Assembly: GCF_000003815.2 (NCBI RefSeq)
Contig: NC_049982.1
Span: 32,316,739-32,380,738, forward strand
Origin: Branchiostoma floridae
Lineage: Eukaryota > Chordata > Leptocardii > Amphioxiformes > Branchiostomatidae
Direction: 5' to 3'
Length of the DNA stretch: 64,000 nt
Both the position numbers and the translations under genes were made by a program. Position 1 is the stretch's first letter. The number at the start of each line of letters is the position of its first letter. Shown piece after piece: positions 35,301 to 50,100 of the stretch. The notes under the pieces are model-generated. The model saw only the letters and a list, made by a program, of their open reading frames with translations, made no database searches and was not told where the DNA came from.

Positions 35301-38171
35301 TTTTTTCTGAATCCTGAAAACAGATGGAGGATCTTTCTACTTTTTTCTTCCTACAAGTGGGCACATGTTGTATACAATCATAAACTCCAACATTGATACA
35401 TTGATTTAAAAAATGATAAGAAATAAGCCAAACCATTCCAAACAATTAGGGCAGCTATAATTATTGTGAAATTGCTATACATGACAGTATGCACAACCCT
35501 GGCATTAATGCTGCACACGTCAAATGTTTTAGAGGTGGATTTTTTTTAAATTTCTTTTTTACTTAATGGTCACCAGGTAAGAAGACCTGAAGGTCACTCA
35601 AAGTTACGGGTTACATGATTGGAACTGTAACAGCATATCTTCGCCCTAGGTCAGAAACATCATGATTGGGACCAGCCCAACTGCTCACTATGAGTGAGGA
35701 CTAGCTGACCCAATAGGCGAAGCAGGGGTTACGAGGGCTGCTCGGGAAATTCCCTACCCCATTTTGGCCGGAATGGTTTGATCCGTTCATGTTCGCACAT
35801 GTGGTGGGATCTTGGGGTGCTTGGGGTGTTGCTCTCCCCGAACACGGGACCTCCATTTAACGTCCTATCCGAAGGACGGCCCTAGCCGAAGCTAGGTACT
35901 CATTTTCACCTGAGTAAAGTGAGGAAAGTCGTGTAAAGTGCCTTTCCCAAGGGCACAAGATCGGTAACACGGCAGCCGGATTCGAAAAGGCGACCTCTCG
36001 GTCACGAGGCTAACACACTGCCACTGTGCTACAGGGTCCCACATGATGTCACCATACACACACTATTTGTGTACCACACCTGAGTTGAGGAAGACCTCTA
36101 TCCCACACTCCACCATCCGTGCCATGTGTGCTGGCGACGCTAATGTACGACACCCAGCCGTAACCATCGGCAGTACCAGACAGCTGCAGGAGTTGGACTC
36201 CAACCACTCCCAGAAGAACCTGGCCAGAGTTTCCACCTTCCTCTCATCAGGGGGACAGTTGTTCAACAGGCCTAAAGCCTCGGATAACAGGGCCACCATC
36301 TGGCTGTGCTGCTGATGACTGTCAAGAGCTGGCAAAAAAATTTAAAACAACTGATGAATTTCTAGATATTTCTAAAATTATGTCATTGACTGAATAATAT
36401 AGGAAGGTGAATGATTTTGAATTGCAAATCGCAACTGCCAGATGCTTCAATAACCATGATGATGTCTTGCAAAAGTCACGGTCATAAGCTGCAGAAGGCA
36501 ACATACGTGGGAATAAACGACGAACAAAAGTGAGAACATGCAAGAGCGGCAGCAGCAGAAGTTGGACAGAAAAGTCCCACGTGTGTTCAACTGCTGCAGC
36601 TCCCGGAAGTTCTTGCATGTGTTTGTGGTTTATTCTCATGGTACAAATGTACAATTATTTCTGCAGCATACGACCATGGAAGCAATTATTGTAAGTCATG
36701 CACTGAGTATGCACAAAATATATTTATGCTGGAGAGCTTTTTACCAACAATTGCAACAGACTGAAAAATGAATATGAAACAAATATTGATGAATGAATGA
36801 TAGTATTTTCTAAGTAATAACATTTATAGAAGAGGTTGTATTGGTTATATCTTCTACAACTTGTGATATACATGTACTTTAGACAGTTTCAAACCTGAGA
36901 CATTTTAAAACATCATCGTTTGATGGAAACAGAATAAAGCTGTAAGTGGACAGACCTGATCCGGCCAGACTCTCGATGTCCCCCAGCAGCCCGGTGATGA
37001 CCGGCTGGTAGCAGCTGATGTTGACCTTCCTCCTGGCCACACAGCGACACACCAGCTCCACAACACCGTGGACATACAGCTGCTGCTTACGACTAGCATC
37101 CTGGGGACATGTTAGTTATTGTTATTGAGTGGGCCAGCTATGTATATACTCTCGCTTTGCAGCCAGGAACTAAATTGCGAGAAGCTTACGCGGGGCTAAA
37201 TCCCACAGGGCTGGAGCGGCTTCCATTTGGTGCTAACTTGGGTTACCTAAATATGACAGTAATTGTCCAAGATGCAGTAGAACAGTTTTTACCCCAAGCT
37301 CGCTCCCGGGATTCGAACCCGCGACCTATCTCGCCGGACCCGGGCAGCCAAGCTCTCAAAACCAAGCACGCTACCAATGTCGCCACAAAAGCTCAGAGCT
37401 CCTTGGCAAGGGCGGTAAGCGGTGCTTGAACCCAGCTGTTACATACTATCCCAGGGATGGCCCTAACTAAAGCTAGGTACTCATTTTCCAAGGACACAAG
37501 ATTGGTGACACATCAACGGACTCGAACTCCCTGCCAATTACGCCACATGACTCCACTTTAATTATCTGCTCTCTCAGACTGGAGCAAGTGGGTAAAACAT
37601 TGAAGCTATAGAAATACATGTACATGTAGGTACAGTAGTTTACTGTCCAAGTTGGCCAACTTGTCAAGCACAGCAGCTGCTGAAAGACGTGGAAGCCTCC
37701 AGCTTTTTTTAATCAAATTGATTTTGGTGTCTATCCCCATGTTTTGAGGGGTAAAGAATCAGATTAAGCCATTTCAGTAATAATCACACCACTATTTTGA
37801 CTAAAGAGTCAAGTGAGGACAAAGTTTGAGGCCACTATTTCATCAGCACTCGAATACTTCTGGTTAGGGGAAGGACAGCTGACTACTAGTCCATAGGAAA
37901 GGAATGTTTATGGAACCAGTATGTCTTGGCACAACAATAAAAAAAAAAAGGAATAAAAAAAAAAGAACAGCGGGCCGGTTACTTTTAATAACTTGAAGAA
38001 ATGTGAAATACTGGGCACACATTTTGATTTTCTGTTCCAAGCAAAAGTCCATGGCCAAAACAGAGCAGATCTATGCCTGCCATTGCTAGAACAGAAAATG
38101 CAGAATACTGGAAACTTACCCCATATTGTACTTGTATCTCAGGCTTGAAGCCAGCAGCAATCTTCATCAGT
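32311..38171 (-). CDS. EPG5: EPG5 exon block 5, including the stop
   Basis: Exons: 38120-38171 ([17 protein letters not shown]), 36956-37100 ([14 protein letters not shown]), 36080-36328 ([20 protein letters not shown]), 34916-35135 ([20 protein letters not shown]), 33758-33964 ([20 protein letters not shown]), 32986-33154 ([20 protein letters not shown]) and 32311-32520 ([20 protein letters not shown], ending QGTYGR and TGA at 32311-32313). The C-terminus is close in length to the human protein. Confidence 0.92.
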
Positions 38172-41100
38172 CTGTAAATATGAAGCATGAATTTAAGGAA
38201 TGACAGTTCTCCACCTTAAGGCCATGTTGATTTGATTATATGGATGCCATCATCTGAGAACCCTATACGTGATGCAAGCATGCGAATAAAAAAAAATGTT
38301 GCCCCCCCCCCCTCCCCCAAAAAAGCTTCATTATGAAATCTAAGTGTCATTGAAGAGGCCGGGGAAGGGGGTAGAAGATCCACACAAGTCTTGACCTAGT
38401 CTTGCTGCACTCTCGTGAGAGTAGGTCACTCTGCAAACAAGATAGACTGGTAGACATAAAAGATTTAGAGGTGTGTATTTACCTTAAAAAGTAGTCACTG
38501 TTTAATGAAAATTCTATTAACTGAAATCTAAGTGGTTAGGAAGGTTGAACAAATGATTTAACACACAGAGTATACCAAACAGAAGACGTTTCATTTTGTT
38601 TTTTCACATGTTCTTTTTTGAGTTTTTGGAATTTACTTTCATTGGCATTCTATTGGATTACTGTCCATTTTCAAATATTTTTTCATACTTGAGTGCAACA
38701 TATACTTTTAAAGTATCCTAAAAGTCATCACCCATGTTTACAGCATAAATGCACCTTAGGCCACAGCAAGTAAATTTTATAGATGACATCCTCTGCAGAC
38801 TGCAAAAATAATGAGATAGGGCGAAAAAAGAAACAAGATGGGCAAAAAAACAAGATGGCAAATTTTCAAAATAGACGTTGTAACAAGACTTGAAGTGACA
38901 AAATATGGCATCACAGCCAACAAGGCATTCATTCCTGTATTTAAGAAATGACCAAGTGTAGTTAAAGTGACACTTGTGTGGTAGACTAGTTATAATCATT
39001 AACCATGTTGGCAACTACACTCATAGCTTCCATAGTTGTGCCACTTTTACAACTGTCTATCAAGTTGCACCTCTGCAACTACAGTCAATGCTACAGAGTC
39101 TCTAGTGTCAATTCTACATTCAATGATTAGGTTACAACACAACCTTTACCCATTTTCGTATATCCGGCCTTCCCTTAAGAAGAAAAAAAATTATTGCTTT
39201 TTTTTCCTGAAATCAGGCGAAAATTAATGAGCGCGCGGATGTCATCCATGAAATTTACTTGCTGTGGCCTTATACATGACTCCCATACAGACCTGATGGG
39301 TTGAGGAGCTGGCTGTCCCAGGAACAGCACCAGGTCAGAGTTTGCAGCGTCCACCAGCCAGGACATGGTGTTCTGATAGGCTGCTGCTGACAGGAAGTGC
39401 CAACCAAACTGTTCTGCTTCCTGAATCCTGCCACTCACAACCTTAGGAAACAAAAACATTACTAAACATTTGTACATCAGATTCAGGGAAAAAAGTTTTG
39501 AAAATACTTGAATTATACGATAAGGATGGGGTGCAGAAAATGTATTATTCTTTATGTATCTCAAAGTCAATGGTAGTAGTGTAGAAAAACTGCTATATTT
39601 CCTTTATTATTTTTAATGGTACAATCCCATGTAGAAATTTAAAGTAAAACTCTACTTAGCATACAGTGACAAAATCTTTTGACTAATCATCACAAATTGA
39701 AAGTGTGCACATAATACATTGTTGAAACAAAGGTCTTAACTCTGTAAACAAATCTCAATATGGGTACCCATAAATTTTCTACAAAGGAATCTGTACAAAA
39801 GAATTCTTTAGGACACTATCAACTCAAACCCAATTCAATGTCATTTTACATAATGGATACATGGGGAACAGCAGACGTTAAACCGAGGAGTGAGTGAGTG
39901 AGAGTGACATGTAAAAGGCTCTACCCTTGCAGTGTTGCCAAAAATACAAAAACTTTTATTTGTGTTTAATATTCTTTTAATGTTACAGAATACACAAAGT
40001 TTCCTTTTTTTGGCAACACCTCAGGTTTGGAGCAAACAATAAACTGAAAGTGTATTGGATTTGACAGTATTCATCACTTTAGATATACCTCTCCCTCCTG
40101 AACACTGAAGTGGACCAGAAGATGCAGCAGACACTCGTGCAGACGTGCCACGATCTCGGGCAGGTCGTGACTGCAGTAATCCGACACCATGGTCACACAG
40201 TCCAGCCGGATAAACACAGAACACAGGAAGGACTGACACACGGGGTGGCATTCTTCCAGCAGCTGTACAACACATCAAGATTTGCATGTTAAAATTATTG
40301 GCCCTGTTTGTAAATTCGTGTATCTGTGGGCAGAATAGCTTTAGATGCTATGGCTGGATCTTCATGTGGTTAAAGAACTCTAGTTCCTATAATCAAATTG
40401 GTAAAATTTGCATAGAATCACAACAGTCAAGCATTTACATATAAGTGCTAGATGTACATACTATTACATTATCCAGTATTATGATGTGTTTGGGGTGCAG
40501 ACACAATTACAGAATAATTACATAAAGCACAAATTGAACACAGACCCGATCTTTACTGTGCATACATGTACATGTATCTTTGTAAAAAAAGTGCTACTAA
40601 TCCAGAGCGTAGATACAAGTAGATCAGTGATCGTTGATCACAACAGCATAACCAAAAGCGACTGTTCTGTCCGTCTGTAGCACCTTTGCCCAGTTGCCAG
40701 TACATGGTTTCTGACTGGTTGTCCGTTTAAGTACCAGAGTTTCCATTACTGTACAGTATGCGACTACAGTGCTATTGTGAACTCAAAACTATCACAAACA
40801 CTCTAATACTAACAGTACTTCTTACCACAAAATTAAATCATTGCAAACTTAAATAGATGTCCAGTACCTTCATCATCAAGTTGAAAGCATGAATGTCCGG
40901 GTAGAAGTATTCCCAGGGGAGGGTGACTAGGCTGTCGTGGTAGACTCTCAGCACGTGCGGCTGGTCTGATCGCGCCAGCAGAGAGGCATAATATCTCCAT
41001 GTCAGAGCGAGCACGTCCTGGCTGTGTGTTGGAAGGGTACCTGCAGAAAGCGAAAGGACAACATCTGTCAATCAACCTCTTTTTGATTAGCTTATTTGCC

Positions 41101-44100
41101 TTATAAGCCCTGTAAAGAATTGCAATCATTTAGAGGGTGCTATAGGCTAGTAAAAAGAAAGTATCTTTGCCTCCATACATAAGCTAGTGCAAATGCCGAA
41201 ATGTTTGCGGTGGTTTATATTCACGGTTTTTACAGTGCCGCTTCACCATAAACATTTTGACAATTTCCAGTATGTGACTGCAGTATATTGCACTAAAAAG
41301 TAAACTCAAAACCACCATGAATACTACTCCATTTTCCCTCTAATGTGAAATTCTAATTTAAAAATCCCCTCGAACTTACATGCATTTACAGTATGTACAT
41401 ATCTTATAGAATTCTTCAAAAGAAAAAAAGATTGATTGCAAGTATACATAATGATTAAGTCTTTAAAATATCCAGGTCTAAAGGATTGTCTATCATTAAG
41501 TAAATAGTTTTCAGGTATTTTGTACACAACAAATTTTTCCAGCACATTCTTCTTGCATAAAACTCACAGGGCCCAACATGTTTTTTTCTTCTCTAAGCTG
41601 TCAACAAAACCTGTTTTTTCTAAGCTTAAACATTAGAAAAAAGTCATATAATATTTGATGATATATATGTCTGGAACTTCATAGTGTCACTGGACGGATG
41701 ACGGAACTGAACTGACTGAAGTATGTCTGTTAATAAGCTGAGAAAACACAATGTGTCAGAATGCAATGAAGGTCCTGCAAATCAGTCTTGACACAAAATA
41801 TCAGTAACAGTAAGCCACTAAGAATCAAATGGTACATTGTAAAGAATGACATGTTACATGTACATGCTATGTAAAATCATCTGACCTTTATATTTTGTGA
41901 AGAGCAGCTGTAAACAGTTAGTGAAGTTGTCCATGACTCCAGCAGCCAGTTCACACTCCTTCTCTGTCCATGGCATACACAGTCCTACCCCTGATGGAAT
42001 GCTGTAGCAACAAAGTATGATTCAATGTGGTACAACAATGTTAACACTTTTCTCTGGGGTATCACCCAGTGTTCCAGGGAGTTATGAAATACATCAGCTC
42101 AGGGACAAGTCAACAGGAGACCCTATTCAGATGTTTCATTAAAAAGCTTCACTAGAATCATATGGTGCTGTAGACATTAAGTTTCAGCAACAGATAAAAT
42201 GAATTACTGCCACTTAGGCTTGGGGAAAATGTTCTTTTCCCGGTTCTTATGGTCCTGAAAAATAAGGGATTTTCTTTGTCCCCTTGATTTTGGCTGAGGC
42301 AATCCAACAAATACTATTATTAACAATGGAAATGCAACACCCGAGCACACTCTGGCATTTTTAATATATTTTGATTGTATCGATATTGCTTAATGAAAAG
42401 TTTATCAGTAATCTGAACAAAGAAGTATATAATAAATGTTGACTTTTTTACTTACTTTCTTACATCAACTGTTCAAAGCCTTAATCTGTTAACAGTGGAA
42501 CCCTGTATTGAATTTCATTATTCAGATGTCCCTTACCAGCAATTGACAAATAAAAATGAGTAGGGTTGGCCAGGTTTATGTTATAGTGACATTAAAGTGT
42601 GACATTGAAAATAAAAGTGTCATCATGAATTTCAGTTTTATTTTGTTAAACTGTATTGTATCACTAGAGTTTCAGTCAACGTCTAAAAAAAATCTTTAAA
42701 AAAGATAATCTTAAAGAATAAGTGTTACTGGTAAGAGAAAATTTCCAAAATGTTGAGAACACTGACTAAAGCATACCTGCTAGAACCAAGTTTAGCTGCA
42801 TCCAGACTGGCAATCCATGGCTCATAAGCAGACTGGAGCAGAGCCCAAAGGTTTTCCACGTCTGTAAAGACAAACAAAATGGTAAGTTTCTCACAATTGA
42901 AAATATCCAGGTCTAATACCTGACATGTACAAATGTACATATCAAACCAAGAGTATGTCCATTTTAAAGGTAATCGGCTCTGACATAACATGATTTTAAG
43001 GCCAAAACCATAAATTTACCACAAAAATAATGTTACAGCACTAAAATACAACTTCACCTTAATTTATATTTAAGTGATGATTTTACATTGCTATCTTTAA
43101 CAGAAAATTAAACTGAACACAGAACATCAACAGAAATAAGAAATGTCACAAACATTACACCAAATAGCAGTAATAAGCGTATAATTTTGAAAATGGTCCA
43201 AAATTATATCCAGTGCTTGTCATGAGTAATTGCTTTTTTGGTGTATCTCTAAATCACCAGGATTTCTAACCTCCATTGATGTGTCACAAAGAATATAAAT
43301 GGAGCAATACAATGGTTAGAATTATAAAATGTATCTAGTACGTGATCATTAATTCACTGACCACTTTCAAAGTTCTGACTGGGTACCACAGCTCCACCAG
43401 GTTCTGTCTGCAGCAGAGTTGTGAAGAGTAAAGCCAGCAGCTGTGCTATGTGCTGTACATAACCCTGCAGCTCACAGTACAGCCCATTCACTGTCAGCTG
43501 CTGACTGCCTGCTCTCAGCTTCATGTAGTGAGAAGACAGCCATCCTAGGGTTTCTGTCACCTGAAAAAGACACACAATAATGTTTATCACACTGACAGCA
43601 AGCTATCCACATGCCCAAAATTCTGAAAATACATTAAATTCATACTTTCTTGATTATCTCTTTCAGTCTTCAACAAAAATGCATTGCCGTTTAAACAAAT
43701 AAGCCCCTGCAGCTTCAACAAAAATGCCCCTGCAGTTCCTTAAAAAGAGGTCAGGGGGCCAAAGCTTTTTTAAAAGCTATCTGTCACCAAAGAATCAGTA
43801 TCATGACATGTCCAGAACATGAGGTATCGGAACCACCTTTTCTGCTGCAGTACTGCAGAAAGCTGCCAGGGGGCCCAATCATCACACCTTTTCTTTTGTT
43901 TTTCGAATGCCAACACACATATATTGTATTAAACATGATACAGATCCATCAACAGCTTCTCAAGGTATTGAGATATAACAAACTCATTTCCCTGTGAGAG
44001 TTATTGAATCAGATGCAGTTTTTCAATTAGACTGAATGCAATAAAATATGAAAAGAGAAATGTCTCCATCCCTGAGACATTGCCAAAAAGGACAGTTGTT

Positions 44101-47100
44101 TATCATAAAGAGCGCACACACAGTACACCAACCTGCTCTGGAGTTAAGGAGGCTAAGGTGACAGAGTCAGCTGTAGAACCCATCTCAGCACAGCCCAGGG
44201 TTCTCAGGGTGTTCTTCCAGCACAGAGGACTCAACTCTTTACTATCTGAACCTGAGACATAGCAGAAATGTTATAAAAATGCTCAATGTATTGATTTATG
44301 CAAGAGTCTTCTGAATCGTTATCGAGCATCTATAGTTAATGTAACTTCCAAATTCAAAAGAGCAATTGCGGGTTTGGGGGGCTTGGGCTGTCCAATATAC
44401 ATGACTGTATATCCTTATATTCTACTCAACTTTGATATGGACATGATAAGGGTTGTTGGTCTTTGATATGACTAGTAGATAAAAGGAAAACATGACAATG
44501 TTACATGTTTGAACCTAAAAAAATGAACCAAAGTAGCAAAAAGTGCAATGCCTAGATGATGACATGTTCTGTGTTAATCAAGCTACACAAACATGGTGCC
44601 CAAATAATCATCTTTAAACAAGTCGAGTGAAAATGTTCAGTGGCAACTTCTACATAATACATGTAGTCTATTTAGGGATAGATGGATGGTGGTTTTAAAT
44701 TGTAATGTTTTCAATACTGCAACTTGAAACCACCGTCCATCGACGTGACACCCTTAAATACACAGTTTTTAAAAACAATGGATATAGGTTACCCCGCGGA
44801 TACAGGTGAACTAGCATTCAGCGGAAGGTCGGTTATATGGGAGCTATGTCCAGTATCAGGGTGAAGTGCACGAAGTTAGGGTGTACGAAGTTGTACGAAG
44901 TTGTACGAAGTTACAACCGTTTCCCATTGGCTTTGATGCTATATTGGGAGTCACATATGACGTCAATTCATTTATTGGATGATGTAATCTAACTTTGTAC
45001 AATAGGCAGGGTAGGGTGGCAAGTGTACGAAGTTGTCCGATGTTCTGCAAAGTTACGTGACGTCATCTAACTTCGTACAGTAGGCAGGGTAGGGCGGCAT
45101 GTGTACGAAGTTGTCCTAAGTTGTGCAAAGTTACGTGACGTCATCTAACTTTGTACAGTAGGCAGGGTAGGGCGGCATGTGTACGAAGTTGTCCGAAGTT
45201 GTGCAAAGTTACGTGACGTCATCTAACTTCGCACAGTAGGCAGGGTAGGGTGGCATGTGTACGAAGTTGTCCGAAGTTGTGCAAAGTTGGGTGATGTTAT
45301 TTTATCTCGGTCCAAAATTACTTAATGTACATAGTGCTAGTTATCGAAAGCTTCAATCATAAAATAAACACAACATACACGCACATACACATCTGCGTTT
45401 TGAATATTATGTCTTACAATGCCCACTTCTTATCATGTTCACTTTTAGAAGTCGGAAAGTAATTAACCTGCTTTTTTTACACCAATTGCACCATGTTAAA
45501 AAATGTTCGTACAGATTTCTTGACTTCCAATATTGTTTAAGTAACTTCATCAATTGTTATAGTAGTAGGGCACAGTTTCTGCCCGCAGTGCGCCGGCAGT
45601 GCGCCGCTGGTTTAGATAACAGCTACGATAACTGGCATATAGTCCCCTATGCCTCTCACCTTTCTGTTGTGTCGTAAAAATAATTCCAACATCTTCTTCT
45701 GCTTCCGCGAAACAGCGCGAACAATATCAGGACAACTGTTGTTTTCGCCGTCAAGGACCTTCCCTAGATAACGTTAATTGTCAATATCAGTTCGCGGACG
45801 AAGTCGTGGCAAGAATCTGAGTGGCGCCTCACCGGGGTCATTTCTCTTCCCAGCAAAACTCATTCTACTCCTCTCAGGATATTTATTGGGTGGACGGTGG
45901 TATAAGGATACCTCTTGTAATGTAAGAAGCATTCTATTGCTTGTTGCTATGAGCAAGCGTACTTCCATAGAAATATAAAGAACTTGGCAGTTAGGTTCGA
46001 GAACCATTTTTTTCGAATTCGAATTCAAGTTCGAACAGTCAAAGGGAAATAGACATGTGAAGCCTAATAGTACGATTTCACAGTCGCAGCTATTTGCACA
46101 TTACATAGAGTTTTCAGAAGTTGCATTAATCTAGGTATGTTTCTTCATATCTATTGGTTATGATAGACATAAACCTTAAAGTTGAAGGTCTTCTCTTGCG
46201 ACAGAACTCTATTATAAAGTTTATTAGGAGAACTTCATGTCAAATAAAGAGATGCAAATAAATATCAACGTTAACCACCATCCTGATTAAGACAAAAGAC
46301 AAGTAAAATTTGTACAACTTCGTAAACCTGTTGACACATTCCTACTGGCTGTAAAAAGTTTGGAGACGTCATGGTTAAGATGACGTCATAACTTTGTTCA
46401 ACTTCGGACAACTTCGTACACCACCCGGCTGACTGTCCAAAGTTAGGATGACATAATGGTTAGGATGACGTCATAACTTCGGACAACTTCGGACACCACT
46501 TGGCTGACTGTCCAAAGTTAGGATGACGTAATGGTTATGATGACGTCATAACTTTGGACAACTTCGGACAACTTCGTACACCACCCGGCTGACTGTCCAA
46601 AGTTAGGATGACGTAATGTTTAAGATGACGTTATAACTTTGGACAACTTCGGACAACTTTGGACAACTTCTGCCATCTAACATAACTTAGGACAACTTCG
46701 TGCAATTCACCCTGATACTGGACATGGGTGTTATATGGGCTATATAGATACAGATAATAGACATGATGTTGTCTTACCTTGCAGTAGAACCTGCAGCACA
46801 TCTCCAAAATGATCAGGAAAACTGTACTTCAACATGCTCTGTAGATGGCTCTGATACACCTGCATATAGACATAGGGTACATCAGTCATGTAAGAGCCAA
46901 ATCATGGTAAGCCTTTATGTATTCACTAGGGCCAACATGGCAACACCTTTTAGGTCTAAAACTCAACAGTTTGCCACCTCATACATCCCAAGACTCATTA
47001 GTATTTGGAATGGGCTAGATGGGAACCTGAGAGCCATGGGCCGCTGTGTCTCTCAGTCCTCACACATATCCACCTTCAAACGACAGTTGTTAAAACACCT

Positions 47101-50100
47101 ACACAACCGATTCACACACCACCACGATACAGACACCCCATGCAACTGGACCTCGTTCTGCTCCTGTTTGACGTGCTTCGCAACAAGAGCACGTTAAGCC
47201 GTTCAACTTTGTATATATACATTGTGCATTTTGTATATAAGTTACATTTTGTTTCCGATTATCACTGTGCATACCATTTTTGATTATTCTTATTATTTAC
47301 TTGAATGTGTATTGTATATAAGTTATTGTTTGTTTCCGATTATTCCTGTATATACCATTGTTGACTCTTATTATTTACTTGTATTGTGTATTTTGTTTCG
47401 GGGAGACAACTTGCAGAGGTGGTATCACCTGTTTTGTCTCCCGACCATTTTTATATGGGAAGTGTAATAAACAAATAAACAAATATTCATCTGCATCGTA
47501 CCAACTTCACTGGGACACTGATTTATAGCCTTATAAATTTTGTAATGATATTCTTTCAAATTGATAACATTCCTTTTTTTTTACATACAGCTTTGAGGTG
47601 CACACAATGTTTTATACAATATGATACACAATACAAAATCATCAAATCCCAAAACATAATGTGAGAGTCAGTACAGATTGTTATGAATCATATACTGTAA
47701 TTCCTGATTTTTTCAATGTACAATCAGGGCTCGAAATACTGGGTGCATGTGCACCCAGGTGCACCCAAAATTGGAGCTGTGCACCCAATTGTTTTCTGTG
47801 GGTGCACAGGGTGCACCCAAATATTTTCTTAGGTTTATGTATGTAAAGATATCAAAGCTAGTATTCATCATTATTCTTGACATCTAAGTGTTAGAAAGAT
47901 AATAAAAATGTCTGCCATGGTACTTGTTTAAGAATTTGAAGCTTGTAATTAAGTTTTCTTATTAGGTTATTACTTAAATTTAAGTGGTGCGCCCAAAATT
48001 TTTTTGGTGCACCCATTTTTTTAAGCTGGGTGCACCAGTGCACCTAATCCCAAAAATGAATTTCGAGCCCTGACAATGTTTTCACGGTGATGATTGTAAC
48101 GTGAACTTATCATTACTGATAACAAATAATACAGGATCCTTTTTTCATATATATACGCACCTGCTGCTACCGTGAACGTTTAGTTCTGAGAACAAGTTGA
48201 ATTTTCTCAGACCGTGAAAGTTTGGTACGGAGAAGACAAAATGAATTACAGTGTAGTAAACTTAGTATGACTGATCATGATACTGACGCAGTAATAGTAA
48301 CTACATTAAGCTAAAGAAATTCAACTTCAATTGATCGGAGCATGAGGAGTATGTTTTGCAGTCTTTAAGGATTACCTCAAACACCATGAGCATGTCAGTC
48401 TTTGGTTCAGTTCCACACAGCAGCAGGGCCTTCCCGATGGTGTCCACCAGGTGCGAACGGTCAGTCAGGGATGGACGGCAGCTCTCCAGCCACATCTGGA
48501 CATCAAACTGGAACCATAAACAGGACAACTAGTTCAACTTTAAATAGTACGAATTTGTAAACATGCTTTTAGATGTGGGTCTTTTGAACAATGAAAGAGT
48601 TATGCCTTTGCTCATGGAGAACTTCAGAAGCTTCAACGCCCCCACCCCTCCCTGTAAGCTATCCTCTGTCATGTGTGGAAAGTTCAATAAAATTTTCTCA
48701 TTTCCAATCATTGTAGAATTCTAAAACTGTACATATGACAGGGTAATAATTTACACACATGTACATATTATGTCACATGCCTAGTTGTATTTCTGAACAA
48801 CATCAAAATGTCCCATACAGTAGATAATGGGGTATGGAATTTTGCACATATCTCTGTCTTCTAATACCTGATAACTGCCAAATTCAATCCTAAGACTACT
48901 GACTATGTAAAAGAACAGCTGTTACCATAACTGTTAATTCAGAAATAAAAAATTAATCAATAGGTATTGTAACCTATCGAGCTCAATGATCGGCACATCT
49001 AATAACAACAATAACGATAATATTTTGGCAACCGTCTGTTACTTTTCTCATACATGTAGATATGATTGGTTCTAGGTTTTCCTGCTGCATCACTACTAGG
49101 GGTGAGTACTGGTACAGAAAATTTATGTCCAGGTCCGATTCAGGTCGAAAGGAACCTGGACCTGATTCAGTAAGTGAAAGCAAGTGAATTGACGATACTC
49201 AAAACAATGGTCCATTTCGCTACAAAGAGTATGTTTGTGGAGCATTTGACTCCCACCGGCATTCTAAAATCCGGCAAGACTAATTGCCTTTGTACGATTG
49301 ACTGGAAAACTTGGTAGAAATGACTATAATAATAGTATAAACTCTACTCTGCTTCGCTCTTGTCATTTTCTTCGACTGGTAAGCCCCAAAACGCATGAAT
49401 CTCTGACCGTATAATCCGTTTATTTTCTAACAGGTCCAACATCCGGTCCACCTTTTTTTTTTCAGGTCCGGTTTTTCTGGACCGGTACAATTAGACAAAA
49501 ACGGTTTTGTACCGGTACGCTGTACCAGTACCCAGCCCTAATTACTACCATGACCACACTTGCAATACTGCAGTAGACAACTGTGGTCTTGCTGAGCAGC
49601 AAGACTTGCCTTGGTAAGCAGCATGAAAGCCAAGTCCACCCCGTGACTGTCCGGCACACGTGTGACGTCGGTGTACATGTTGATGAAAGCCACGCCCGCC
49701 TGATTGGGGCTGAAGTGCGGCCCCAGTAGCCCACAGAGGGCGGGCGCGGCCAGGGTGGCCTGGAGGAGTTTACCAGCTTCATCAGGATTCTTCCCAATGA
49801 ACTCCTGTAAAAGAGTCAAACAAAATGTCAGAAATACTTCTACGTAACCTGTACCTGTTTCACAAACCTTAAGAAACAAATTAATTACGGCATGATGCTG
49901 AAATTAAGACAGAAACTTGAAAACATTTGATGAAAACCTTGTCCACCAGTACTCTTCTTTTCTCAATAACTGGCTGTTACAGGAAACGTATTATTAAACT
50001 TCTAAACAAGATACATACAAAAACTAGAAAGGCAACATATTTGCAAAAATGAAGAGTATTTTCTCTGTAGCCTTTTGCCAAGCTACTCGCACACAATACT

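Noticed and set aside
47725..48072. Exact 8-bp target duplication around the CAGGGCTCG element
   Set aside because: The flanks (tgtacaat and acaatgtt) share only caat, so I do not claim a duplication.
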